Assembly: GCF_010682105.1 (NCBI RefSeq)
Contig: NZ_JAAGWH010000053.1
Coordinates: 1 to 46,543, forward strand
DNA length: 46,543 nucleotides
DNA from: Modestobacter muralis
GTDB taxonomy: Bacteria; Actinomycetota; Actinomycetes; Mycobacteriales; Geodermatophilaceae
Direction of reading: 5' to 3'
A program made the position numbers and the translations under genes. A model generated the notes under the pieces. That model ran no database searches and was not told the DNA's origin. It saw nothing but the letters and a program-made list of their open reading frames with translations. Shown in pieces: positions 25,663 to 34,161 of the stretch (its first letter is position 1; the number at the start of each line of letters is the position of its first letter).

Positions 25663-28194
25663 GTGCGCGTCCTGCCCCGCCCCCGGTCCCGACGGGTCGC
25701 CCTGTCCGGTGCCGCCGTCCTGCTCGCCGCGGCCCTGCCCCTCGCCGTCCCGCCCCTGGCGTCCGCCGGGGGGCCGGCGGGCAGCACCGTCGTGGGGGAG
25801 CTCGTCCAGGGCTACGCCGACCCCGGCCCGGAGGAGCACCACGGGGCGGACGGGGGCGACGCGCACGGCGGGTTGCTGAGCTGGGTGCAGACCGGCGCCA
25901 CCGCGGCCGTGCGGGTGCCCACCGACGACGTGACCGGGCTCGAGGCCGGTGCCACGCTGCGGGTCGCCCTGGGCGGGGAGGTGCGCGACGCGGGCGTCAC
26001 CGAGGCCGGTCTCGCGCCGGCGCGAGACGTGCTGTCCGCCGCGGTGGTCGCCCCGGCGGACCCCGGCGCCGCGGCACCGGCGGCCCTCGCCCAGCAGCAG
26101 GTGACGGTGGTGATGCTGCAGCCGGCCGGGAGCAGCAGCCAGCGGGCCGCCGACCGCACGACGCTGGCCGACGTGGTGGCCGCGGTGAACGGGCCGGTCA
26201 GCGACTTCTGGGTCCGGCAGAGCGGGGGTGCGGTGCGCCCCACCGTCGTCGCCGGCCACGACTGGACGACGACCGACGCCGGCTGCGGCACGCCCTGGTC
26301 GCTCTGGGACGCGGCGGCCCGGGTGGCCGGCTGGACCCCGGGGTCGGGCCGGCACCTGCTCGTGTACGTCCCGGCCGGCGCCCCGGGCTGCGCCTACGGC
26401 CTGGGCACCGTGGGCACCTCGCTGGACGACGGCGGACTGGCCTACGTGCAGTCGACCGCCACCTCGGTGGTCGCCCACGAGTTCGGCCACAACCTCGGGC
26501 TCGGGCACTCCTCGGCGGTCCAGTGCGACGGCGCCGTCGAGTCCGGCGACTGCCTGGTCGCCTCCTACGGCGACCAGTACGACGTCATGGGCGTCTCCTG
26601 GGGCCCGGTCGGCACCCTCAACCGGGTCCAGGCGGCGCTGCTGGGCCTCCTCCCCGGCGCCGAGGTCGCCGAGGTCCGCGCGCCGGCCGAGGTGGCCCTC
26701 GCCCCGGTCTCGGCGGGCTCGGGGGTCCGCGCGGCCCGCTACGTCGACCCGGTGAGCGGGGACGTCTACTGGCTGGAGTACCGGACGGCGAGCGGCCAGG
26801 ACGCCTGGCTCGGCGACGCCACCGTGAACTGGCCGCGGCTGCAGCCGGGGGTGACCGTCCGGGTCGGGAGCCACGGTGACGACACGTCGCTGCTGCTGGA
26901 CGCCACCCCCTCGCCGCGGTCGGGCTGGCGGGACGACCGCGCCACGGCCCTCCCCGTGGGCATGTCGGTGCCGGTCGGCAGCGCGGGCGTGCGGGTGACC
27001 GTCCTCCGCCAGGGCGCCGCGGCCGCCGTCGTCCGGGTGGCCGTCGAGGTGTCACCGGTCGAGCTGGCGTACCGCGCCACCGGCGGGGCAGCGGGTCCGC
27101 TCGGCGCGGCGACCGCAGCCGAGCTGTGCGGGCTGCGCGACCGCGGGTGTCTGCGGACCTACGAGCGCGGCAGCATCTACTGGTCGCCGGCGACGGGTGC
27201 CCGGGTGGTGCCGGCCGGGCCGGTCGCGGACCGGTGGGCACGGGCGGGCTGGGAGAACGGCGCGCTGGGCTGGCCGGTCTCGGACGCCACCTGCGGGCTG
27301 GCCGGCGGCGGCTGCTTCCAGCACTTCCAGGGCGGGTCGGTGTACGTCAGCGCGGGGACCCCGGCGACGGTGGTGACTGGTGCGGTGCGCGACCGGTGGG
27401 GCGCCGCGGGCTGGGAGAACGGCGCGCTGGGCTACCCGAGCGCAGAGCAGGTGTGCGGGCTGCGCGACGGCGGCTGCTTCCAGCAGTTCCAACGGGGCGC
27501 GCTGTACCAGTCGCCGGCCACCGGTGTCCGGGTGGTGCTGGCCGGCGCGGTGGCCGACCGGTGGGCCCGGGCGGGCTGGGAGAACGGGGCCCTGGGCTGG
27601 CCGGTGTCGGACTCGGCCTGCGGGTTGCCGGCGAGCGGCTGCTTCCAGCAGTTCCAGGGCGGCGCGGTCTACGTCAGCACGGGGACGCCGGCCACGGTGG
27701 TCACCGGTGCGCTGCGCGACCGCTGGGGCGCCTCGGGCTGGGAGCGGGGACCGCTGGGCTACCCGGTGGCCGAGCAGGTGTGCGGCCTGCGCGACGGTGG
27801 CTGCTTCCAGCAGTTCCAGCGGGGCGCGGTCTACCGCTCCGACGCCACCGGCGCCCGCCTCGTGCCGGCCGGTCCGGTCGCCGACCGCTGGGCCCGCACC
27901 GGCTGGGAGAACGGCGCGCTGGGGTACCCGGTCGCCGAGCAGGTCTGCGGGCTGCGCGACGGCGGGTGCTTCCAGCCGTTCCAGGGCGGGTCGGTCTACT
28001 GGTCCCCGACCACCGGGGCGCACCCCGTGGACGGTGACATCCGCACCCGCTGGGGCCAGTTGGGCTGGGAGAACGGCCAGCTCGGCTACCCGGTCGCCGC
28101 GGTCGTGGTGCTGTCCAACGGCGACACCTCGCAGCGTTTCCACGGGGGGACGCTGCTCCGGTCGGCGAGCACCCGGGCCGTCCGCGTCCTCTGA
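25663..28194 (+). CDS. secreted metzincin zinc metalloprotease with seven LGFP repeats
   Basis: 843 aa. A signal peptide spans about residues 1-35 (RRVALSG..., cleavage near ASA-GG). An N-terminal region (36-145) is followed by the protease domain (about 146-360): zinc motif AHEFGHNLGLGH with ligands His272, His276, His282 and catalytic Glu273, and the Met-turn YDVMG with Met309. This is the HExxHxxGxxH metzincin pattern, closest in feel to M11 (gametolysin) or related families; the exact MEROPS family is uncertain. A beta-rich region (360-465) precedes seven LGFP repeats (468-843), the last a Cys-free cap. GTG 25663 has AGGAG 6-7 nt upstream. The array is closely related to that of the adjacent subtilase, while the catalytic parts are unrelated. 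Confidence 0.9.
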   Translation: MRVLPRPRSRRVALSGAAVLLAAALPLAVPPLASAGGPAGSTVVGELVQGYADPGPEEHHGADGGDAHGGLLSWVQTGATAAVRVPTDDVTGLEAGATLRVALGGEVRDAGVTEAGLAPARDVLSAAVVAPADPGAAAPAALAQQQVTVVMLQPAGSSSQRAADRTTLADVVAAVNGPVSDFWVRQSGGAVRPTVVAGHDWTTTDAGCGTPWSLWDAAARVAGWTPGSGRHLLVYVPAGAPGCAYGLGTVGTSLDDGGLAYVQSTATSVVAHEFGHNLGLGHSSAVQCDGAVESGDCLVASYGDQYDVMGVSWGPVGTLNRVQAALLGLLPGAEVAEVRAPAEVALAPVSAGSGVRAARYVDPVSGDVYWLEYRTASGQDAWLGDATVNWPRLQPGVTVRVGSHGDDTSLLLDATPSPRSGWRDDRATALPVGMSVPVGSAGVRVTVLRQGAAAAVVRVAVEVSPVELAYRATGGAAGPLGAATAAELCGLRDRGCLRTYERGSIYWSPATGARVVPAGPVADRWARAGWENGALGWPVSDATCGLAGGGCFQHFQGGSVYVSAGTPATVVTGAVRDRWGAAGWENGALGYPSAEQVCGLRDGGCFQQFQRGALYQSPATGVRVVLAGAVADRWARAGWENGALGWPVSDSACGLPASGCFQQFQGGAVYVSTGTPATVVTGALRDRWGASGWERGPLGYPVAEQVCGLRDGGCFQQFQRGAVYRSDATGARLVPAGPVADRWARTGWENGALGYPVAEQVCGLRDGGCFQPFQGGSVYWSPTTGAHPVDGDIRTRWGQLGWENGQLGYPVAAVVVLSNGDTSQRFHGGTLLRSASTRAVRVL
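27064..28191 (+). repeat. tandem LGFP repeat array, seven units, in the metalloprotease
   Basis: Unit starts: 27064, 27217, 27379, 27544, 27706, 27871, 28033. The YVS type (units 2, 4) alternates with the YxS type (1, 3, 5), then two YxS-type units (5 and 6) stand side by side, as if one YVS unit had been lost. Units 6-7 match units 7-8 of the subtilase, with 69 bp identical (27987-28055 equals 25338-25406). Confidence 0.9.
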
Positions 28195-28199
28195 GCCGA

Positions 28200-28233
28200 C
28201 CCGGGCGGGACGACGGACGCCGTCCCGCCCGGG
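28200..28233. terminator. strong bidirectional terminator
   Basis: CCCGGGCGGGACG (28200-28212) and CGTCCCGCCCGGG (28221-28233) form a perfect 13-bp stem with an 8-nt loop, between the convergent stops of the metalloprotease and carboxylase alpha subunit genes. Confidence 0.75.
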
Positions 28234-28236
28234 GGA

Positions 28237-29994
28237 TCAGCCGGCGTCGGCGATGCTGCAGAGGACGGCGCCGCTGGTGACGGCGGCGCCGACCTCGGCG
28301 GTGAGCCCGGAGACGACACCGGCCTTGTGCGCGGTGATCGGCTGCTCCATCTTCATCGCCTCCAGGACGACGACGAGGTCACCGGCGGCGACGGTCGCCC
28401 CGTCGGCGACGGCGACCTTCACGATGGTGCCCTGCATCGGCGCGGTCAGGGCGTCCCCGGAGGCGGCTGCGCCACCGGAGCCGCCGCTGCGCCGGCGCGC
28501 CTTCGCGGCGGCGGCGGCGGCGGGAGCGCCGCCGGCGGCCAGCCCGGCCGGCAGGGTCACCTCGAGCCGGCGGCCACCGACCTCGACCACGACGGTCTGC
28601 CGGCCCTCGGCGTCGGCGGCCTCGACCGGCGCGGCGGAGTAGGCGGGGACCTGGTTGTCCCACTCGGTCTCGATCCAGCGGGTGTGCACGGTGAACGGCT
28701 CGCTGGTGAAGGCGGCGTCGCGCACCACGGCCCGGTGGAACGGGACGACGGTGGGCATGCCCTCCACGACCAGCTCGTCCAGCGCGCGGGCCGCCCGCTG
28801 CAGCGCCTCGGCCCGGGTGGCCCCGGTGACGATGAGCTTGGCCAACATGGAGTCGAACGCGCCGGCCACCTCACCGCCGGCCTCGACGCCGGAGTCCCAG
28901 CGCACGCCGGGTCCCTGCGGGACGACGAGCCGGGTGACCGGGCCGGGGGCGGGCATGAAGTTGCGGCCGGCGTCCTCGGCGTTGATCCGGAACTCGATGC
29001 TGTGCCCGCGGGGCACCGGGTCCTCGGTGATCTCCAGCGGCAGGCCGTCGGCGATCCGGAACTGCTGGCGCACCAGGTCGATGCCCGAGGTCTCCTCACT
29101 CACCGGGTGCTCGACCTGCAGCCGGGTGTTGACCTCCAGGAAGGAGATCGAGCCGTCGGTGCCGACCAGGTACTCGACGGTGCCCGCGCCCACGTAACCG
29201 GCGGCCAGGCAGATGGCCTTGGCCGAGGAGTGGATGCGCTCGCGCTGCTCGGCGGTGAGGAACGGCGCGGGGGCCTCCTCGACCAGCTTCTGGTTGCGCC
29301 GCTGCAGCGAGCAGTCCCGGGTGCCGACGACGATCACGGTGCCGTGGGTGTCGGCGAGCACCTGGGCCTCGACGTGGCGGGGTTCGTCCAGGAACCGCTC
29401 GACGAAGCACTCGCCGCGGCCGAAGGCGGAGACCGCCTCGCGGACGGCGGAGTCGAACAGCTCGGGGATCTCCTCCATGGTGCGGGCGACCTTGAGGCCG
29501 CGGCCGCCGCCGCCGAACGCGGCCTTGATCGCCACCGGCAGCCCGTGCTCCTGCGCGAAGGCGACGACCTCCTCGGCGTTCGCCACCGGGTCCTTGGTGC
29601 CGGGCACCAGCGGGGCGCCGGCGCGCATCGCGATGTGCCGCGCGGCGACCTTGTCGCCGAGGTCGACGATCGCCTGCGGGGACGGCCCGATCCAGGTCAG
29701 CCCGGCGTCGATGACCGCCTGGGCGAAGTCGGCGTTCTCGGACAGGAACCCGTACCCGGGGTGCACCGCGTCCGCGCCGGACCGGCGGGCGGCGTCCAGG
29801 ATCTTGTCGATGACCAGGTAGGAGTCGCCCGGCGTGGTGCCACCGAGGGCGAAGGCCTCATCGGCGCTGCGCACGTGCAGGGCGTCGCGGTCGGGCTCGG
29901 CGTACACCGCGATGCTGGTCAGCCCGGCGTCCCGGCACGCACGCGCCACCCGTACCGCGATCTCACCGCGGTTGGCGATCAGGACCTTCTGCAC
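28237..29994 (-). CDS. accA: acyl/propionyl-CoA carboxylase alpha subunit (biotin carboxylase + biotin carboxyl carrier)
   Basis: 585 aa, AccA3/BccA type. Biotin carboxylase (1-450): [31 protein letters not shown]-grasp loop [25 protein letters not shown], and [19 protein letters not shown] hydrophobic/Ala linker (490-510) leads to the biotinyl domain with EAMKMEQ near residue 551, whose Lys is biotinylated by BirA. It works with the AccD and AccE proteins encoded nearby to carboxylate acetyl- or propionyl-CoA. GTG 29994 has GAGGGAG about 9 nt upstream. In M. tuberculosis accA3 is near accD5-accE5-maf-birA, as here. Confidence 0.94.
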   Translation of the reverse strand: MQKVLIANRGEIAVRVARACRDAGLTSIAVYAEPDRDALHVRSADEAFALGGTTPGDSYLVIDKILDAARRSGADAVHPGYGFLSENADFAQAVIDAGLTWIGPSPQAIVDLGDKVAARHIAMRAGAPLVPGTKDPVANAEEVVAFAQEHGLPVAIKAAFGGGGRGLKVARTMEEIPELFDSAVREAVSAFGRGECFVERFLDEPRHVEAQVLADTHGTVIVVGTRDCSLQRRNQKLVEEAPAPFLTAEQRERIHSSAKAICLAAGYVGAGTVEYLVGTDGSISFLEVNTRLQVEHPVSEETSGIDLVRQQFRIADGLPLEITEDPVPRGHSIEFRINAEDAGRNFMPAPGPVTRLVVPQGPGVRWDSGVEAGGEVAGAFDSMLAKLIVTGATRAEALQRAARALDELVVEGMPTVVPFHRAVVRDAAFTSEPFTVHTRWIETEWDNQVPAYSAAPVEAADAEGRQTVVVEVGGRRLEVTLPAGLAAGGAPAAAAAAKARRRSGGSGGAAASGDALTAPMQGTIVKVAVADGATVAAGDLVVVLEAMKMEQPITAHKAGVVSGLTAEVGAAVTSGAVLCSIADAG

Positions 29995-30023
29995 GTTCGC
30001 ACTCCCTCGACGACGACCATCGG

Positions 30024-30029
30024 ACTGTA
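30024..30029 (-). promoter_or_regulatory. putative -10 (TACAGT) for the carboxylase alpha subunit gene
   Basis: Minus-strand TACAGT about 30 nt before the start codon, giving a short leader that contains the GAGGGAG ribosome binding site. The -35 is not recognisable. Confidence 0.35.
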
Positions 30030-30140
30030 GTCAGCCGGGGCGGTGGGTCGGTGCGGTGGGCGGCGCCACCCGCGGCGGGCCGGTGTGACGCCGGTCGCCG
30101 CGACGCGCGCCGCCAGTGAGTCGATCGGCCCGTTCTGCCC

Positions 30141-30146
30141 TAGGTT
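30141..30146 (+). promoter_or_regulatory. putative -10 (TAGGTT) for the leaderless methyltransferase gene
   Basis: TAGGTT followed by 6 nt and ATG 30153; no ribosome binding site. Confidence 0.4.
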
Positions 30147-30152
30147 CTGCCC

Positions 30153-30878
30153 ATGGCCGTCGACGGGGACATGCTCGCTGCGCAGGTGGCCCAGGGGCGT
30201 GCCCTCAACGGCAGCTTCGACGACGACCCCGAGCAGTACGACGACCTGCGGGCCGCCGGGCACATGGCGCGGCGGCGGGTGGCGTTCTTCAGCATGGCGG
30301 TCCACCGCACCCCCGGACCGGTGGTCGAGCTGGGCTGCGGCACCGGCACGCTGCTGCGCCAGCTGGCGGCCGCCCACCCCGACCGGTCCTTCCTCGGCGT
30401 CGAGCCGCTGGCCAACTACGTCGACTTCGCCCGGCGGGAGGCGGCGGCGCTGGGGCTGTCCAACGTCCGGTTCGAGGCGGCGACGGGGGAGGTGCTGGGC
30501 ACGGTCGTCCCGCCGGGGTCGGCCGGCCTGGTCATCAGCGTCGACGCCCTGCACCACGTCCAGGACCTCGACCGGGTCGTGGACGAGGTCTTCACCGCCA
30601 CGAGGCGCAGCGGCCGCTGGGTGGCCATGGAGCCCGACCGGCTGCACCCCTACGTGCTGGCCTACCACGTGCTGACCGAGGGGGAGCGCACCTTCCCGGC
30701 CCGTGACTTCCTGCGGCGCGCCCGGTCCCGCGGCTGGGCGCTCGTCCGGCGGCGGCGGCTGTTCACCTACCCCAGCGGCGTGGCCCGGGTCCCCGGCTGG
30801 GCCGCGCGCCTGGAGCGGCGCTGGGAGCACCGTCCGTTCCTCGCGGGGGCGATCGTCCACGACCTCGTGCGTCCCTGA
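30153..30878 (+). CDS. class I SAM-dependent methyltransferase
   Basis: 241 aa. SAM-binding motif I is VVELGCGTGTLL (57-68), the acidic end of strand 2 is LGVEPL, and motif IV-like SVDALHHVQDLDRVV with WVAMEPDR follows. The Rossmann fold occupies about 50-170; the C-terminal basic segment (RRARSRGWALVRRRR) may bind a membrane or acidic substrate. Substrate unknown. It is divergent from the carboxylase alpha gene (158 bp gap, no other feature beyond promoters) and convergent with maf. Confidence 0.82.
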   Translation: MAVDGDMLAAQVAQGRALNGSFDDDPEQYDDLRAAGHMARRRVAFFSMAVHRTPGPVVELGCGTGTLLRQLAAAHPDRSFLGVEPLANYVDFARREAAALGLSNVRFEAATGEVLGTVVPPGSAGLVISVDALHHVQDLDRVVDEVFTATRRSGRWVAMEPDRLHPYVLAYHVLTEGERTFPARDFLRRARSRGWALVRRRRLFTYPSGVARVPGWAARLERRWEHRPFLAGAIVHDLVRP

Positions 30879-30887
30879 GCTGCGGCC

Positions 30888-31490
30888 TCAGCGCACCCAG
30901 AGGTCGGTGAGCCGGACTCCCAGCCGCGCGAGCTGCGTGCGCAGCAGCGGGAGCGACAGCCCGACGACGCCGGACGGGTCACCCTCGACCCGGCGGACGA
31001 ACGGTGCGCCCAGCCCGTCGAGGGTGAAGGCGCCCGCGACGTGCAGCGGCTCGCCGGAGCCCAGGTAGGCCTCCAGCTCCTCGGGCGTGGGGGTGGCGAA
31101 GTGCACGACGGTGGAGGAGACCGCGACGTCCCGGGCGGCGATGCCCCCGTCGCGGACGTCGAGGACGGCCTGGCCGGTGTGCAGCGTGCCGCAGCGGCCG
31201 CCCATCCGCAGCCAGCGCAGGCGTGCCTCGGCGGCGTCGGCCGGCTTGCCCAGCGGCTCGCCGCGGAACTCCAGCAGCGAGTCCGCCCCCAGGACCAGCG
31301 CGTCGTCGGTCTGCTCGGCGACGGCGCGGGCCTTGGCGGTGGCCAGCAGCGCCACCAGCTCCGGCACCCGCGGCGCGGTGACCGCCGACTCGTCCACGCC
31401 GCTGACGACGACCTCGGGTGCGAGCCCCGCCTGGCGCAGCAGCGCCAGCCGGGCCGGGGACTGGGACGCCAGCACCAGACGCCGGCTCAT
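30888..31490 (-). CDS. maf: Maf nucleotide pyrophosphatase
   Basis: 200 aa. Motifs: LVLASQSPARLALLRQAGL at the N-terminus, GVDES, KARAV, and GADSLLEFRGEPLGKP with the catalytic acidic residue. Maf enzymes hydrolyse (modified) NTPs to monophosphates and guard nucleotide pools. The family's AGA(F/Y) segment appears as HVAGAFTLDGLGAPFVRRVEGDPSGVVGLSLPLL. ATG 31490 overlaps the accE stop by 4 nt, so it is translated with the carboxylase genes, an order also known from M. tuberculosis. Confidence 0.92.
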   Translation of the reverse strand: MSRRLVLASQSPARLALLRQAGLAPEVVVSGVDESAVTAPRVPELVALLATAKARAVAEQTDDALVLGADSLLEFRGEPLGKPADAAEARLRWLRMGGRCGTLHTGQAVLDVRDGGIAARDVAVSSTVVHFATPTPEELEAYLGSGEPLHVAGAFTLDGLGAPFVRRVEGDPSGVVGLSLPLLRTQLARLGVRLTDLWVR

Positions 31491-31699
31491 GCCGGGCCCC
31501 CGGCCGCACGCCAGCCACCGGGGCCGACCTGCAGCGGACGGCGCAGCAGGCCGGCCCGCGCCGACCAGCCCCCGACCGGCAGCGGAGGACGGCGCGCGGG
31601 ACGGCGCTGGGACAGGGCGGAGACCACGACGGTGAGCGCGGCCAGCTCCTCCGCGGTCGGCTCGCCCTTCACGACCTGCAGTATCGGGACGCCGGTCAC
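31487..31699 (-). CDS. accE: acyl-CoA carboxylase epsilon subunit
   Basis: 70 aa. [24 protein letters not shown] is the conserved helix of actinobacterial AccE, followed by a basic/Pro linker and a Trp-containing C-terminus. The epsilon subunit stabilises the AccA-AccD complex and stimulates activity. The start GTG 31699 overlaps the accD stop (GTGA) and its stop overlaps the maf start (ATGA), so the three genes are translationally chained. Confidence 0.9.
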   Translation of the reverse strand: MTGVPILQVVKGEPTAEELAALTVVVSALSQRRPARRPPLPVGGWSARAGLLRRPLQVGPGGWRAAGGPA

Positions 31700-33306
31700 A
31701 GCGGGATGTTCCCGTGCTTCTTGGGCGGCAGCGTCTGGCGCTTGTTCGCCAGCAGCCGCAGCGCCCGGACGACGTGGACGCGGGTGTGCGAGGGCGGGAT
31801 GACCGCGTCGACGTACCCGCGGTCGGCGGCGACCCAGGGGTTGGCCAGGGTGTCCTCGTACTCGGTGACCAGCTCGGCGCGCAGGCCCTCGGGGTCCTCG
31901 GCGGCGGCCAGCTCACGGCGGTACAGCAGGCCGACCGCACCCTGCGCGCCCATGACGGCGATCTGCGCGGTCGGCCAGGCCAGGTTCACGTCGGCGCCCA
32001 GGTGCTTGGAGCCCATGACGTCGTAGGCGCCGCCGTAGGCCTTGCGGGTGATCACGGTGATCAGCGGGACGGTGGCCTCGGCGTAGGCGTAGAGCAGCTT
32101 GGCCCCGCGCCGGATGATCCCGTCCCACTCCTGCGACGTCCCGGGCAGGAAGCCGGGGACGTCGACGAAGGTCAGGACCGGGATGTTGAAGGCGTCGCAG
32201 GTGCGCACGAAGCGGGCGGCCTTCTCGCTGGCGTCGATGTCCAGGGTGCCGGCCAGCTGGGTGGGCTGGTTGGCCACCACGCCCACCGGGCGGCCCTCGA
32301 CCCGGCCGAAGCCGACCAGGATGTTGGGCGCCCACAGCGCCTGCACCTCGAGGAACTCCTCGTCGTCCAGGACGTGGGTGAGCACGGTGTGCATGTCGTA
32401 GGGGGTGTTGGGGGAGTCGGGGATGAAGGTGTCGAGCTCCCGGTCGGCCTCGGTGAGGGCCTCGGGCAGCGCGACGTCGACCGGGGCGACCTCGACCACC
32501 GGCAGCGGGTCGAGGTTGTTGCTGGGCAGGTGGGCCAGCAGGGCCTTCACGTAGTCCAGCGCGTCGGTCTCGTCCTCGGCCAGGTAGTGGGCGACCCCGG
32601 AGCGGGTGTTGTGGGTGCGTGCCCCGCCCAGCTCCTCCAGCGTCACGTCCTCGCCGGTGACGGTCTTCACCACGTCGGGGCCGGTGATGAACATCTGGCT
32701 GGTCTTGTCGACCATCACGATGAAGTCGGTGAGCGCGGGGGAGTAGACGTGCCCGCCGGCCGCGGCACCCAGGACCAGGGAGATCTGCGGGACGACGCCG
32801 GAGGCGTGCACGTTGCGCCGGAAGATCTCCGCGTAGAGGCCGAGGCTGACCACGCCCTCCTGGATGCGCGCGCCGCCGCCCTCGTTGATGCCGATGACCG
32901 GGCACCCGGTGCGCACCGCGAGGTCCAGCACCTTGACGATCTTCTCGCCGTACACCTCGCCGAGGCTGCCGCCGAAGACGGTGACGTCCTGGGAGAAGAC
33001 GCAGACCTGGCGACCGTCGACCGTGCCGTAGCCGCTGACCACGCCGTCGCCGTACGGGCGGCGGGCCTCCATGCCGAAGTTCGTGGAGCGGTGCCGGGCG
33101 AACTCGTCGAGCTCGGTGAACGAGCCTGGGTCCAGCAGCGCCTCGATCCGCTCGCGGGCGGTCATCTTGCCCGCGGCGTGCTGCTTCTCCACGGCACGTT
33201 CGGAGCCGGCGTGCGTCGCCGCCTCCACCCGCCGCTCGTACTCGGCCAGCTTCCCGGCGGTGGTGTGCGGGTCAGGAGCTGTGTTCTCCGGTTCAGCGGC
33301 ACTCAC
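31696..33306 (-). CDS. accD5: propionyl/acyl-CoA carboxylase beta (carboxyltransferase) subunit, AccD5/PccB type
   Basis: 536 aa carboxyltransferase with N- and C-terminal crotonase-like halves. Seen: [39 protein letters not shown], the first oxyanion region [61 protein letters not shown], and [23 protein letters not shown]. The Asp in AYDVM is, as I recall, the acyl-pocket residue associated with propionyl-CoA preference in PccB/AccD5; acetyl-CoA-specific relatives differ. With mutAB-meaB this supports propionyl-CoA assimilation. GTG 33306 lies 20 bp from the divergent birA start. Confidence 0.93.
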   Translation of the reverse strand: MSAAEPENTAPDPHTTAGKLAEYERRVEAATHAGSERAVEKQHAAGKMTARERIEALLDPGSFTELDEFARHRSTNFGMEARRPYGDGVVSGYGTVDGRQVCVFSQDVTVFGGSLGEVYGEKIVKVLDLAVRTGCPVIGINEGGGARIQEGVVSLGLYAEIFRRNVHASGVVPQISLVLGAAAGGHVYSPALTDFIVMVDKTSQMFITGPDVVKTVTGEDVTLEELGGARTHNTRSGVAHYLAEDETDALDYVKALLAHLPSNNLDPLPVVEVAPVDVALPEALTEADRELDTFIPDSPNTPYDMHTVLTHVLDDEEFLEVQALWAPNILVGFGRVEGRPVGVVANQPTQLAGTLDIDASEKAARFVRTCDAFNIPVLTFVDVPGFLPGTSQEWDGIIRRGAKLLYAYAEATVPLITVITRKAYGGAYDVMGSKHLGADVNLAWPTAQIAVMGAQGAVGLLYRRELAAAEDPEGLRAELVTEYEDTLANPWVAADRGYVDAVIPPSHTRVHVVRALRLLANKRQTLPPKKHGNIPL

Positions 33307-33313
33307 AGCGCCG

Positions 33314-33320
33314 TAGCGTA
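33314..33320. promoter_or_regulatory. symmetric -10 element shared by divergent accD5 and birA
   Basis: TAGCGTA reads as TAGCGT on the plus strand, 7 nt before birA GTG, and as TACGCT on the minus strand, 8 nt before accD5 GTG. The starts are only 20 bp apart, so both transcripts would be leaderless and use the same 7 bp. Pattern seen; function inferred. Confidence 0.45.
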
Positions 33321-33326
33321 GGTGAC

Positions 33327-34157
33327 GTGCCCGACGCCGCCTCCCCCGCAGCTCCTCACCCCGACCGGCCGGCGCTGGACGCCGCCGCGCTGACCGCCGC
33401 GGTCGCCGGGTCCAGCGCGCTGTGGCGGTCGGTCGAGGTCGTCGAGGAGATCGGCTCCACCAACGCCGAGCTGGCCGCCCGCGCCGCCGCCGGGGAGCCG
33501 GCCGGGCTGGTGCTGGTCGCCGAGCACCAGGTCACCGGCCGCGGCCGGCTCGACCGCAGCTGGACCTCCCCGCCGCGGGCCGGGCTCACCGTCTCGGTGC
33601 TGGTGCGCCCCGACGTCCCGGCGGCCCGGCGGGCCTGGCTGTCGCTGCTCACCGGGGTCGCGCTGGCCGAGGCGGTGGCCGGGGTGGCCGGCGTCCGCAC
33701 GTCGCTGAAGTGGCCCAACGACCTGCTCGCCGCCGACGGGTCGAAGCTGGCCGGCATCCTCGCCGAGGGCTCGGGGCAGGCGGTGGTCATCGGGGCCGGG
33801 GTCAACGTCTCCACCCGCGCCGACGAGCTGCCCGACACCGGCACGTCGCTGGAGCTGGCCACCGGCGCCCCGGTCGACCGGGCCGCGCTGCTGCTGGCCT
33901 GGCTGCGGGCGTTCGAGACCCGGTACACCCGCTGGGTCGAGGTGCTCGGTGACCCGGTGGTGTCGGGGCTGGCCCGCGACTACCTGGCCTGGTGCTCCAC
34001 CGTGGGCACGACGGTCACCGTGACCCTGCCCGACGGCTCGACCCTCGACGGCGTCGCCGAGGCCGTCGACTGGGACGGCCGGCTCGTGGTGCGCACCGAC
34101 GGCGGCGTCGTCGAGCTGGCGTCGGGCGACGTGCGGCACGTCCGTCCCCGCAGCTGA
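33327..34157 (+). CDS. birA: biotin-[acetyl-CoA-carboxylase] ligase, group I
   Basis: 276 aa; adenylates biotin and transfers it to the carrier Lys of the carboxylase alpha subunit. GSTN (43-46), the adenylate loop [13 protein letters not shown] (71-83), KWPNDLL (128-134) and SKLAGILAE with Lys140 are visible, followed by the C-terminal SH3-like domain. There is no N-terminal HTH domain, so it is the non-repressor group I form. It is divergent from accD5, its substrate operon, and convergent with the GT-C-like gene (4-bp gap). Confidence 0.93.
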   Translation: MPDAASPAAPHPDRPALDAAALTAAVAGSSALWRSVEVVEEIGSTNAELAARAAAGEPAGLVLVAEHQVTGRGRLDRSWTSPPRAGLTVSVLVRPDVPAARRAWLSLLTGVALAEAVAGVAGVRTSLKWPNDLLAADGSKLAGILAEGSGQAVVIGAGVNVSTRADELPDTGTSLELATGAPVDRAALLLAWLRAFETRYTRWVEVLGDPVVSGLARDYLAWCSTVGTTVTVTLPDGSTLDGVAEAVDWDGRLVVRTDGGVVELASGDVRHVRPRS

Positions 34158-34161
34158 GCGG

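Noticed and set aside
21799-28194. Tandem repeats considered as a CRISPR-like or non-coding repeat array
   Set aside because: The period is 159-165 bp, in frame, and encodes LGFP protein repeats with conserved Cys and Trp residues.
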